A stretch of DNA of 64,000 nt from Oscheius onirici (taxonomy: Eukaryota > Nematoda > Chromadorea > Rhabditida > Rhabditidae), in the NCBI GenBank assembly GCA_932521025.1, contig OW051473.1:8370001-8434000 (forward strand), given 5' to 3'. The notes beneath the pieces are model-generated. The model was not told where the DNA came from. It saw only the letters and a list, made by a program, of their open reading frames with translations, and did not search any database. Below are positions 9,351-21,044 of this stretch, piece by piece; the stretch's first letter is position 1, and each line of letters begins with the position of its first letter. The translations under genes and the position numbers were made by a program.

Positions 9351-12300
9351 ATGGAGAAGAGTCCTGAGAGAGTGAGCCTTTTGTATCCGGTCAAAAAAAT
9401 TTTGGTTTCAGACATGGTCAGCACCACCATCAACCTACAATCCGGAAGAACCTTCGACTTCCGTCTCTCGGTCTTCTACTCCAGCGTCCTGCGATGATTC
9501 GCTTCTTCGGATTCCACCTGAAAAGGAGAGAGTAGTCCAGGTAGCCATGTCTATACTTGAAGAAAATCATGTAGGTATCCCTCAGTCACGCAAACTCATC
9601 AGATTGTAGGCTATTCCTATTAGGGTCAAAATACTACTGGACAAGGCACTCTCTTTACTTTCCGAAGAGGAAATAGTCGATGTGCTGAGGGCCAGCAACT
9701 GGACGTGGCTCGACTACTGTAGAGGCTACAAACTTGAGGTCAGTTTTAAAGATTTCCCTCTCAAGATTTGACTTGTTGACAATGGGTCGAAATGTCAACG
9801 AGTCGAGATTAGATGTTTCTGTTCCAATGTCTCCAGGGATCTTCTGACCATAATCAGACTTTTGTTTTGTTTTGGGCTAAAAATATAAATGTGAAAGAAT
9901 TCTGGAGTTCTTGCATGCGGTCCTCTTTTCGGAGATTATGACAATTCTGAAACAAGGTGTTCCCGCGAGATCGCCGCTCGTTTTCGGATGCCAAAGCGTC
10001 TTTGTGCTCCCGAGGGAGCGAGGTGGTGACATGTCGAGGCAGAGGGACACGATTAATGTGAGCCTGACGGCTGGACAAGCGGGATTTGAACAGTGTCATG
10101 ACCTCAAACTTGCTTTTTAGACACTTTAGCATCTTAGTAGCAGTCTTGGAATAATTACCACAGGACCGAGCCCAAGCGGAAATTACCACGATTTATAGCT
10201 ATTTAGAGGGAGGTAGTTGACATAAGAGACAAAACGTCTTCCTGTCTTAAGCAGAGAGTACAAGAAAGTGCAAAAAGGCGAAGATTTAACAGGACCCGAA
10301 CGACAAGTATTCCTCTTTTGTCTATATTACACGTTGGGGTTCGGCGCGGGGGACCGTCATCTCGGCCTTTTGTCTTATGAGAAATGCATACCGCCCCAGA
10401 ATTCTGACAGAGCTGAACCAACCGGCTACTGTATTCATTATTCCTTTTATTTTCATTTTTTTGGGCCGGGCTCATATGTCCTTTCAACATGTTTTAATCT
10501 TATATTGTTACTCTGTGCCTCAAAATCTGGCAAAGTGCCTTTTTGTCGCAAGTCAGAGTCGCCCATAATTCGCGCCGTATCGCTGATGAGACGCACATGT
10601 TGATCACAATTAGCGGGACAAGCGTGTCTAAAAATCAGCTCGTTAACTGAAGCCACCGAGGACCTCTTTTTGACAGTTCCAGGCGACCAGCTGTGACTCT
10701 CTACTACTTTTGCTGTCTTTTGAGCCTCAGAAACGGCTTTGCCCTTTTGCGATCTCACGACTTTACGGCTCCTACAGTATCGTTTGTTACCTCTGCGCAA
10801 AGATAATCACATGCGGGATGGGCGGGCATTCCTGAAACACGAGCCCGCGCAGGATCATGAATCTTTCGTTTTATGCTTCGGTCTGAGTACTTTTCTCAAC
10901 CTTGAAGCCATCTCGAGACTGCTTAGTCTCAGGAGTAACAGCTCCGCTTCATTGCGCTCCAACCACACACCTTGGAGGCTATCATTGCCGCGTCTCCTTG
11001 GCTTTTGCCTTCGCATGGCACCATCACATGTTTGGCCCTATTGTTTATTGAAATCGGTGACATCGGTGACTGTCTCATCCTATTTCACCTCATGGCAGCT
11101 ATTTCAGTCCATTATACTTGTTTCGCCACAACGCTTTTGGTCAGAAGTGTTTGAAATTGAACTAATGCTCATTTCTGTCAACTTTTCCATCCCCTTATGC
11201 TTACCCCTCCTGTCATATTCTGTCTGCTCCTTTGTGAACTATGTTATTTCGTCTTTATTCTCCTTCAGCATACTTTTCTGCTCATTTGCCACTACTGTCA
11301 CAGCACTGCTTTTCTAGCTATCCAAAAATGTTGTTTTGGTTCCTCTAGACATTATTCCTGAACGTTGTTAAAGACGAGTAATCGGCATAGCCAAAATTCG
11401 AATAGTCAAGTATCAGCGGTTACAGCCCATCTTGAAAACAGGACTATAATGACCTCGAATATCAAATATTCGTTACTTTCCCACTGATTGATGCTAATTC
11501 AAAGAGCCTAAACTTATGACAACATGTTCTGTCTGACATTAATTAGCAGATCGTGTTTTTAGTAGACTTATCTAGACAGTTTTGTTCTTGTCCACTTTGC
11601 TTCCTCAAATTCGAAACTTTTCTTCCGAAACAAAAGACTTTCTTGACTCTTTGACCCTCTGATCACTGTTCGGGAGCCTCTCCACCGTAGGTGCCTTCCA
11701 AATGCCAAAGCGGTCCTGTGGGGATAGTGTTAGTTGTCGTCGGTCGCCGCTATTGACAGCCATCTTCTAGCACAAATGGGGTGACGAGAGGAACATCCGT
11801 CATTGCGCCAAATCCCGGCCGCCCTGGGAGGTGCCAAGTTTTCATGTTTTCTCAGTCTTTTGGATTGTAGTCAACATTGCTTATCTGTCAGTTTTTAGGA
11901 TCCACCCGGTGTTGCGGTTTCTGATTGGCATATGGTCGACGAGTTCAAAACCATGGATCGCTTCACATCCTTTCAGCTGTGCTCTCCCCTTCTACAGGTA
12001 AAAAGATCATAACTTCGGCATAAAAGGTCACTTTTTAGAGTTTCCGGGCCGGCTTCCTGAATCCGTGGGTTTCTTTGATGCCACCCGTAGGCCGACCGAT
12101 TAACGGTATCGTAACTCCTAACCGGATGAATCATTTCGGCACAGGTCTGATGGCTCTTCCATACAGGCAGCAACAAGAAGCCCGCATTGAAAGTACATGT
12201 ACAATTACCGAAGAACGGGTGAATGTTACCGACTCACCGTCTCCGTCGCCGGCTGCTACTGTCGGCGACGATGGAACGCCAACGGAATCGGCTGACAGCC

Positions 12301-13314
12301 CAACAGCAGAGGTAATTGATTTTAAACAGGGATGATTTCTTAGAAAATACTCAAAACGAAGTTAGTTTGAGAGGTAAAGGGATCCACTAACATAGAGCAG
12401 CTGAGACTTTTATGAAACATTTGAGTGCTTAATGTGATAGCTTGACAGTCACTTGAAGAAGGAAATTAAGCGAGCAAACATTGTTTCTTTCGAACTAGAT
12501 CAGGGGTGGATTCCAAATAGGAAGCGAAACGGTAGTTAGACCAATGACTGAGACGGCCTTGAATTAAATTTAGCTTTTCTGTTATATCTTTGCACCCCTT
12601 GTATTACAAACATTTGTCTTCAGGAGAACCCTGATGCCCTGAAGATGAAGAAGCGAGTCACATGCGACATTTGCAACAAGTCTTTCTGCGACAAAGGAGC
12701 CTTGAAGATTCATACCAGTGCAGTTCACTTGAAGGAGATGCACAAATGTACAGTGCCCGGATGTGAGAAAGAGTTCAGCAGTCGAAGAAGTCGAAACCGT
12801 CACTCTTCCAACACGAATCCAAAGCTGCACATGCCCGAAGGGAGTCAACCTTCCAACTTTAGGGAACATATGGCCATGTCCATGTCTATGGTATGTTCTT
12901 TGAACTTTAGTAGAGGAAGTTTTTGAAGCTTCAAAGTGGTTTGGCTGGAAACCCAATGGTCACTTCTCCGTTGCCGGGAGGTTGTTCCTCTGACAGTCCG
13001 ACGAGCACTTCTCCAAGCAGCCCTCAGCTTTCTCTATCAAGAAAACGCAAGGCTGAAGACGGGAAGGAGGACCTTCGACCACTGGATCAGACTTGGAGAA
13101 AGCCGTAAGTTTCTTAGCTTGATTGTGTAAAAATTATTTTTAGTGGTCTTTTTCCTGCCAAGATGCCGTATCCTCTTCCAGCAGACCAGATGATTCTAGC
13201 TTTACAACTCTTCCAGGCTCAGGTATTTTATCATATTCTAACCTTGAAAACAATACTGTTCAGAATGTCGTCAACGTCGCCGCTTTAACAGGTTTCCTGA
13301 ACAACAACGCTTAA
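9351..13314 (+). CDS. Basonuclin/disconnected-family C2H2 zinc-finger protein
   Basis: Nine coding exons (9351-9371, 9412-9570, 9610-9738, 11899-11997, 12039-12311, 12624-12890, 12929-13104, 13144-13222, 13264-13314) give 417 residues with every phase closing. The N-terminal homology block reads [19 protein letters not shown] then [17 protein letters not shown], matching the conserved basonuclin region. The paired zinc finger follows: C241-x2-C244-x12-H257-x4-H262, then C269-x4-C274-x12-H287 with the [17 protein letters not shown] signature. A KRK nuclear signal lies after it. It should be a nuclear DNA-binding regulator of epithelial, neural or germ cell fate by family knowledge. The acceptor ttttcag lies 18 bases before ATG. 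Intron 3 is 2.16 kb. Vertebrate basonuclins have three finger pairs; only one is present here. Confidence 0.88.
9739..11898 (+). other. Long intron 3 of the basonuclin-like gene
   Basis: This intron is about fifty times longer than its neighbours. It contains a 192-codon plus-strand open frame (10739-11317) in C/T-rich sequence and overlapping minus-strand frames, none recognisable. It may house enhancers or an alternative promoter; no direct evidence. Confidence 0.4.
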
Positions 13315-13478
13315 GACCCTTTATTTATACCGATTACGAGTACAACCATCCCTGTGCACAAGCCCATACACAAACCCTGTTCTCACTCACTCATACCCCT
13401 AATCCCGCCGTAATCTTTGTTCTTCCTATTCAATTAAGCTTTCTGATGATGTTCGACACTTGCTCTTAGTTGCTCAGA

Positions 13479-13484
13479 AATAAA
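13479..13484 (+). promoter_or_regulatory. Polyadenylation signal AATAAA for the basonuclin-like gene
   Basis: Canonical hexamer 165 bases after the stop codon on the coding strand. Confidence 0.6.
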
Positions 13485-16470
13485 ATTCATGATTCGGTGA
13501 CCAGCTTTTTTTAAAGTAGGCAGATCTACTGTCATGGTCTCTTGACTCTGAGATAGGCTCTGAACAGTTCCAGGACTTTCCATGGCTTTAAGTATGAAAA
13601 CAAGTATATAAAATGATTGCTGGAAGTCTTTCTTTTAAAACTATGATCTTTTTTCGGGCTTCGGGTTCACTTTTTCCAAGTATGCGTCTCGAGAAGATCC
13701 TTCAGCTTCTTAACCGTGGGAACAGGCGCCAGTGGGGACACACCATCTCCACCTTTCATAATCCGCTCTTCTTTAAAAACACCCACAAAAACTGAGGACA
13801 TTTTGAGCTGTGTAGCGGCTCTCTGCAGACTTCCTGACCCCTGATCTAGTCCTTCAAATAGCCACTTTCACACTAGACGGGCTTGTCTCGAGTGCCCAAC
13901 CCAGAGAAAGTTGCGTAATGTTGACGTAATGACCAAGTCCGAAAAGTTGTTCTTCAAAAACGTGCCTTTAGAAATTCTTCTTTACCATTTGCAACCATCC
14001 GTTCTTTTTTGGGCCCGGACATAAATTGAGGATGAGTGGGACCGTGCTGAGGTGGTCATTTTCGAGTCCATCTGTCATGAGTTCTCATCTCGAAGAGCTG
14101 CCACTCTGCACGGCTTATCCCTAATGTCCTCCCGCTCTCAAGGTTGGTCCTTTAGCTTGACGTTGTTCTGATCATTCGAACTCTCCCCCTTCCTTTTCTC
14201 CTGCTTTAAATTCACGAACTCTGCAACCGGAGCCAAATCAGAGATGCTAAAAGGTTATTCGCTCGCGCCAAAAGGACGTGGGTATTTGGGCCCTGTTGTT
14301 TCTTCTCTCGATCAGACTATCTCAAGATTCTCTGGGCAGTAAACACTCTCGACGACAATTAAACGCGTCTCTAAAACGTGTGAAACTGACCTGCTCGTTG
14401 CGCCGATCCCTATAACCCGTCACTTGTGCCTGCGAGAAAAACGAAAGAGGGGGAGACGATCACTTTTCACAACAGATGTCAGCCTTTTCTCTGCATGTTC
14501 CAATAATTTCTTGAATCAGAGAACACGTGGCACTCGGAGGGTAGTAAATCATGGCCAATCAGACTTTCTATCCGAGCCAATCTCGATGAGACCATTGTCA
14601 CCTCGATTCTTCCAGTTTTTATCCCGAGACCCGTTGAAAATCACGCTACTTTAAGTAAATAAACAAAGGAATAATCAGAGACGAAATGTCGTCGACGTAA
14701 CTCATGCTTATCTGCTTATTTCATGTCTTGACGACCTGGCCTTCAGGAATTTTTGCGATAAAAGTTTTAACCGCCCTCCAGACGCAACCTAACCTATTTG
14801 TTCTTCCTGATAGGTGCATGCACCTGTTCGTTACTACTCACGTTGTTATGACTGTGTGCCTTAGTTCAATTTTGAGGAGAAGGAAGCATTCTTTGTTCCT
14901 CTCCAGGGAATTGGTGTCGTATGATTGCTTTTTTATATCAATCCTTTGGATTTTCGCCTGCTTTGTCATCGCTGACAATGGAGGTGGCCAGACCTCATTT
15001 CCCTTTCGCACTATATGTCGTTGACGTTTCCTAATTTCCCAGTCTGTTCAGGTCAGCTGATGCATCAGCTGTACTCTGCAAGACGTAATAAAGGAAAGTA
15101 GGGTGTTGAAGTTTTCCTAACACAGCCATTCTTTTGACATGAGGACCCTTCCTTTGACATTCTTTCCAAATCTCGGCCCGCCGGCCGAGATTTGGAAATT
15201 TTTTAGAAAAAAGGGGTGTTTTTTTGACCAAAATGTGCATTTTCTCATCATTTTTAGTGAAAAAGGTCAGCAAAATATAACAAGACTACTATTCATCTAT
15301 TTCGTTCTAAAATACGCTAAAATGCACTGTAATATGACCAGCTTCATTTTTGGTCTGATCCCGGTCCGATGGCCAAGTCTGGGGAGCGGGCCCGGCCCGT
15401 TCCCATGCCTACTTTCTTCTCTTCCAATAAATTCACATTCAATGAATTGCGTGAACAATATTCAAACTAGTAGCACCAGCACGTCCTCTTACGAGTATTT
15501 TGCTATATGAAAGTTGTCGGTACTTTTAAATTCTAATTCGACCATCACATTCAAACTTGTACTGGACTGACGACAATGCTCACTCTTGCAAAAAAACCCA
15601 AGTTGAGAAAATTTCTGCTTTGTGCTAAAGATCTCTGCATTTGACAGATAGTTTTTCTACCATGGGCATTGTGTTTTGTGGAACGCAACTCTTGCTTTAC
15701 CCTAGCTTTTAATGGGCTTAACTCTAGGAATATTTAGGTGACACCAACAAGTTCAAGAAATCATCCTTTTTTTTGACCTTGAAACTGAGCCCACTGTCAC
15801 ATGGCAGTGATGTTTCATGTTCGCGATTTTCACGCAGAGCGCAATGTTTCACAGCTCATTCATTGAGAGAAACTCGATCCTCGAGATCCTGGTCCTGGCC
15901 TGAAATCCAATGAGGCGGCGAATTATGGGGAGACCCCGCATTCCGGGATGACCCACCCCTTCTGAGAGTAATTATTCGCTTTCTGTCTCAGTCACTGATT
16001 TTTGAGCGTGACAGTCATGTTTCTCCCATGGCATCGCAAGCTCGACCATCCAGGCAAGTTTGCACAGTCTTGTGTCAGTCCATTCTGCAAGCGTTTGAAA
16101 CCTAAAGGGTGAGAAAGTTTGCAAAATGGTCATGCTCGCAATCATCTTTCGAACAAAAGTCTCACGTACGTGAGTATGGAGAACATACTCAGACTTGCAC
16201 ATCCGCTATCTGGCGGCTCAATCTGTTCATTTCGTCTATTGGATATCTTGGGATAAAGAGCAGTAGGGTAACAAAGACCTATTTCCAGTAGCATAGATAA
16301 AGTTTTCTCCCTTTTGGCTTCCCACGCGGTGTTTGAAACTTCAGTGCAGGTGTCCCATCACACTCATTACTGTTACTGGAAGACCTTTGCTGTTAAAATC
16401 TCTGTGTTTTCAACGTTCATTTGGAGAAAATACGTCTGAGACAACGTAGTTTCTGTTGATAACCCATACA
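13485..16470. other. Gene-free region before the GPCR
   Basis: Several open frames of 60-123 codons occur, but none has flanking splice sites with matching phase or a known motif. It contains one perfect palindrome at 15163-15198. Upstream regulatory sequence of the GPCR is expected in its right part. Confidence 0.4.
15163..15198. repeat. Perfect 16-bp palindrome with 4-base loop
   Basis: Arms TTTCCAAATCTCGGCC and GGCCGAGATTTGGAAA are exact reverse complements around the loop CGCC. It would form a stable hairpin or cruciform. No T-run or gene end adjoins it. Confidence 0.85.
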
Positions 16471-16481
16471 TATTTTCAGCC

Positions 16482-18607
16482 ATGCTGGATCCCGAGTGGT
16501 ACCATCGACCACTAGACTGTGAGGATATACTCGCCGGCGGATCCCTAATCTTGATAGGCACAATTTCAATTACCATTAGTCTTTTGGTCTCGAGCGTAAT
16601 GTGGAAGCAGGACAAGGTATGTTTGTCTGTTGTTGAGGTTGAAATTCGATATACCCTTTTTTGAAAAACTGCTTTTAAATATCACACAAATTGTTACTCC
16701 ACTCTTGAAAGCAGATCTTAGGAATAGACGGACTATGTTTGGTTTTCAAAGATTTGAACTTGGGCGAGGGGCTTCTAATTGTCCGAGACAAATAACAAAA
16801 TAAAGAGACGCGTGCTTACTCAAAACTCTTGCAAGGCCATTTCCGCTCCAGTGAGTCTGGTCTCGTGAAAATCCTTGCGTGCACAACCAGGAATAGAGCG
16901 GCAGTGCCCAATGGAATTTCAATCAGGCTAAAGAACTATTCCAGATGGTGGTGGGATACCGGTTTCTTTGCTCAGCTTCCATTTCGGACATTATGCTTCT
17001 GTTCAACTATGGCATCTGGCCCGGGCTGACCATCCTTTTCAAGTCAGAGATTATCCGTCCAGCACTGCGTCACTGGGTTCAGGTTGGTGGAGGCTGCAAG
17101 CCTTTGAACGTGCAAAAATCTAAAAGACATTGGCATGCCTAATGTTCGGAAATATGAGAAGATGTTTTAAAGAGGAAGGCCAAAGTCTACCCCTTACAGC
17201 TCTATCTGGACTGGGCTTGGTTCTCCATGGTGTGGCATTTCTCTTTGGTTGGATGGTCGAGATGGTCAGCAATCAGAAGACCTCTGAGTTTCCGGAATCA
17301 GAACAAAAGATTCTCCTACGCGTTGTGTCTCGGCTGCTATGTACTTTCTTTGATACAGGTATACCGTAAAAGCAACTTTGAAAACATTCTCAGACACTCC
17401 TAATTTTTCAATTATGGTGTACAGTTAGAGGCGTTACTTTTGAATTTGTGGCTGTTGTCCGTAAGAAACTATTTTTTGCCGGATACAGTGTAGTTGATTT
17501 AGTGCTTCAAGTCAAAATTTGGTGATTTTCATTTTTATTTCATGACTGCAAACAGCGTGCACATCCTTCAAAAACGTCAAATGAAAAACATGAGCTAGTC
17601 ATTCTTAATCGTGTTCTTGATGAAGTCAACTTGGCCTTTCCTAAATCAAACGATGTATTCAAACATACATTTCATATTGTTATAAATTTACTATTTTCAG
17701 GTCCTAAGTACACACTTCCAACCATGGTATGTGACATTCTATTACGAGCCATCTTCCTTTGGAATGCTTGCTGAAAATTTCGCTCTATACATGTCAGGAG
17801 GACAGTCGGCAATGTTTTTAGCCTTCCACATTGCTGCTATAGTTCCTCCAATAATATTTTACACGTAATTAAAAACTTGACCACGTTCACAAAAGTTTTC
17901 AGCTGGGCAGTTCTTTACCTCCTCTACAGGAAAAAGTCTTCCATTATAACATCTGTGCACAACAGTCAAAACTTGAATAATATTGAAAGGAGGTGAAACT
18001 TTTCCCCAAAAGACAATTTTTGTTGTTTTCAGGCTGATGCTTCCCTGTATTATCAACTTGGTAGTGTTTGTAATAGGCCAACTTGTAATCACGTACGGGA
18101 CCGGCGAGGGCAAATGGGCCGGTTGGACAGTAATGTTTTTGTTTTGTTGCAACTCGGCCGTGAATCCACTTCTACTGGTAATTTGTTCAAGGAGCATACG
18201 GTAGGATCTTGCCATACATCAAAAACTCAAGAATTTTTCAGAGCGCAGCTGTTAAACATGCTTGGAATGCAGGCTTCTTCGTGCGAAAAACTTCCGGGAG
18301 AGACTGTTTTATACCAGTTCGTTCATTTTCAAACCCTAAACCGACAGATATAGACTACCACCAAAAATCAGTATTACAACAGTATAATTCAACAGTATGT
18401 TATCACTTAAAGTCGACATTTTTCGACATTCCAGTTGAAAAGTTTTTCACGCCGAAAAATGAAGTCAGCAAAGATCAGAAGCGTGAACTTGGTAACCTTC
18501 AAAGTTTCAGAAATCATGTGAGCACCCAAGAAGGAATCAAAGGACCACTCGTCACGGAAACGATCATGCAAATGGCAGATAGCACTGAATCTGTAGTCTA
18601 CGTTTAA
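16482..18607 (+). CDS. Orphan seven-transmembrane receptor, rhodopsin-like
   Basis: Seven exons: 16482-16616, 16945-17082, 17200-17358, 17701-17864, 17903-17992, 18033-18200 and 18244-18607, 405 residues. TM1 is in exon 1 (LILIGTISITISLLVSSVMW), TM2 in exon 2 (ASISDIMLLFNYGIWPG), TM3-4 in exon 3, TM5 in exon 4 and TM6-7 in exon 6. The TM7 segment reads NSAVNPLLLVICSRSIR, followed by an amphipathic stretch and a ~120-residue Ser/Thr-containing tail. The TM3 end reads GWSRWSAIRRP in place of DRY, and NPxxY is NPLLL, as in divergent nematode chemoreceptors (srx/srt-like). The last acceptor is ambiguous: tttttcag at 18241 shifts frame, and using the following AG (18242-18243) keeps the long frame. 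Ligand unknown. ttttcag sits two bases before ATG. Confidence 0.8.
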
Positions 18608-19620
18608 CCTCATTTATATGCCGATCTCTTTTATTAGACCTCTATCCTCTGATAATCGGGTATCTACACGGACAGACTCTCTTTAGGAAATGGTGATATG
18701 CAAACGATTGATATTGTTTTGATCTCACTTATGAAATGAAGATATTGGTAATACGACGAATAACTAGTCGAAATTCCTTGCTTGCGCAGACGATCAATCA
18801 CAAAAAAGCGCTATTTCCTGCCTCTCTTTTTCTATGAGGACAGTCTCGTTCTCATTTCCGTGTATCTCAGCTGTCCCCTTTTGTTCAATTGGTTCATAGT
18901 TGCTTGTCTCAGCTTGCAATTGACTTTTCAAACCTACAAAGACTGTTTAGAGACTATGTTTTGCCTATTTCGGATTTAAAATGTCGCTTTACTAAGGAAG
19001 TCATTCCTATCCCATAATTCGCTTGCTCTATATTGTTCAGGTACGCGAAGTTTACAAATTGGTACACCATGTTGCTATGTCAAAATCAAAATTTTTTGAT
19101 GCTTTGATGAGCTATTCATATTGACGAACAAGGCTTGGGAGGCTCGTACGACCTAGCTAAGCGCGTCGAGGTTCGAACTCATTTGTTGAGATTGGTAGTC
19201 AGTAAGTAAACAGCATGGATTGATGTCAGAGTTGTGTATGTTGCTATGTCTTGGTCATTTAATCTATCTTTAAAAAGAACAAAAAGAATTGAAAAAACTT
19301 GAGCACAACATTTATCAGGTATACGAATAGGGCAGGGATTGATTACCGGCAATGATGCTCAAAATATCACGAACACAACAGGCACTTCCAGTGTCCTGAA
19401 CCTCGTAGCTGTGTACAAACTGTTTTTAAGTAAGTAGACGGGCGCGAAAATGACAAATACATGGCAATGATTGTTTTTTCTGAAATGTTCCTTTTAAATT
19501 TGTTTCGAAACAGCACAGAAGCGCGCATTTGGCATAAAATTGATAAGCTGACCCTTTAGGACAGTTTTTCCAGAGCATGTGAGTTTCACGAAAGATAAGA
19601 ACCTACTTTTTGTATTAGGC
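18608..19620. other. Convergent spacer between GPCR and NAA30
   Basis: Holds the 3' ends of both genes. A tRNA-like stretch lies near 19128-19180 (CTAGCTAAGCGCG then GAGGTTCGAACTC, plus), too degenerate to call a tRNA gene. Nothing else was recognised. Confidence 0.4.
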
Positions 19621-21044
19621 TCAACAAGCAGGAGTGAAGAAGAGCTTCAGACGGAAGGCATCATTTCCGTTTAAGTAGTATCTAAAGAAAAGTGTACTTT
19701 TCAAAATTATCAAAATGACCTTACCGAATAAGACGCTTATCACGAATGAATCCCAGCTTAGCATAGAGGCCTTGAGCAGTCGTATTGCTAACCTAAGTAG
19801 AATTTTAAAAAAAGCACAAAGTGTACAAACCTCAGTCTCTAGGTAAACTTCGTCGCAGCCGTTATTTCTCATGTTCTCGATGGCTCGTCTGACAAGTTTT
19901 GTGCCTAAAATATGAAATAACAAGGTTGGCAACGCCATTCCAGGGCTAAAGTAGAAGTTCATGACTTCGCTCTGTCATGGAGCTCATGGTTTCCCTTTCA
20001 TTCCTCCTTTGTTACCCTCCTCCAGTCACTCTCCCTGACCCTCCAAAGAATACCGAAATTGTATTTGAACCCACTCCCTCCCAAGCCTAATTTCAAAATG
20101 TAGGACCTGAACGGGTCGCCCATTCCTAGCTTTAGTAGGTCTTAGTCCTACTATCCTTTCTCCCCTTGTCAATCTGTTCCAGTCACGCCCTGTCCCTCCA
20201 AAGAAACTACCAAAGTCGTTAGAACACTTCGCGCACTTGATTTTCCTGTCGCGACTTGTTAAAAACTAATTTGTGCACACAAAGCTCCCCTCCTTATCAT
20301 CAATTAGAGTTTATGACAGACACACACACAGACTTGGGAGCAATTTAAAATAGATAGACATTAAATTAAGAAATCATACCTAATCCCATTCTTCTACAAC
20401 TTTCGTCAACGGCAAGCATAGCAACATATCCTTTTCTGCGACCGTCTCCTTGTTGTTCTAACTTTCCAACAACGGCTCCTACACATTCGTCGGAAAGATT
20501 GTCAAATGCCTGTAAAGTTTCGTTTAATTTACGCTAAACGAAGATAAATGAAGTTGCGTGAGTCCACTTACCAGGATGCAAAGCTCGGGCCAGTTATGTA
20601 CAAAGAAGCGATAGGTATAGATTGAATAGGGTTCGGAGAGATCTTTTGTCATTAGTCTCATCACATCCGATATCTGGTTCTCGTCCTTAAGGTAGAACAT
20701 TTGAAAAGCATCATAAAAATTGCTTACTCTGTACTGTACAAATCGAATCCTGTCCGTCATGGAGTGGTTTCCGTCGTCATTGCTAATGTTGTGTTGATCG
20801 TGAGGCCATTGGGTTCCGTCGGGCATAAGTCCATCTGCTGCTTTAATCACTGCTTCTACCGTCTGTAAACACGGAAATTCTACAAAATTTAATTCGAAAT
20901 TACCTCGTTCATAGGGATAGCACTGTTTTCCTTGTTAGCTTCAGACGAACTCGGGGCAGCCAGGTAGAGACATTGTTTCAGAGAGGCGATGATGTCGTTT
21001 AAGCGTTCAGGATTGTGGTCGGAAACTGGTTGTTCAGCAGCCAT
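19621..21044 (-). CDS. NAA30: N-alpha-acetyltransferase 30, NatC catalytic subunit
   Basis: Seven exons: 20904-21044, 20728-20862, 20572-20685, 20380-20509, 19831-19904, 19725-19792 and 19621-19681, 240 residues. The GNAT domain starts in exon 2. Conserved blocks are [40 protein letters not shown] (acetyl-CoA loop R-x-x-G-x-G at about 169-174), [19 protein letters not shown], and [13 protein letters not shown] near the end. NAA30 acetylates nascent proteins starting Met-Leu, Met-Ile, Met-Phe and similar, on the ribosome with NAA35 and NAA38. The first ~85 residues are a divergent acidic extension. The 42-nt intron 2 (20686-20727) has no stop and is a multiple of three, so retention would add 14 residues. 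Intron 4 is unusually long (19905-20379) and holds a dispersed repeat. Confidence 0.95.
20246..20306 (+). repeat. Short dispersed repeat, copy 2
   Basis: Close match to the minus strand of 2662-2707 (shared CTGTCGCGACTTGTTA, then a GTGCACACAAAG-type and CAATTA segment). Lies antisense inside NAA30 intron 4. Confidence 0.5.

Noticed and set aside
10739-11317. 192-codon open frame inside the basonuclin intron
   Set aside because: Same C/T-rich composition effect; no domain, signal peptide pattern or homologous block recognised.
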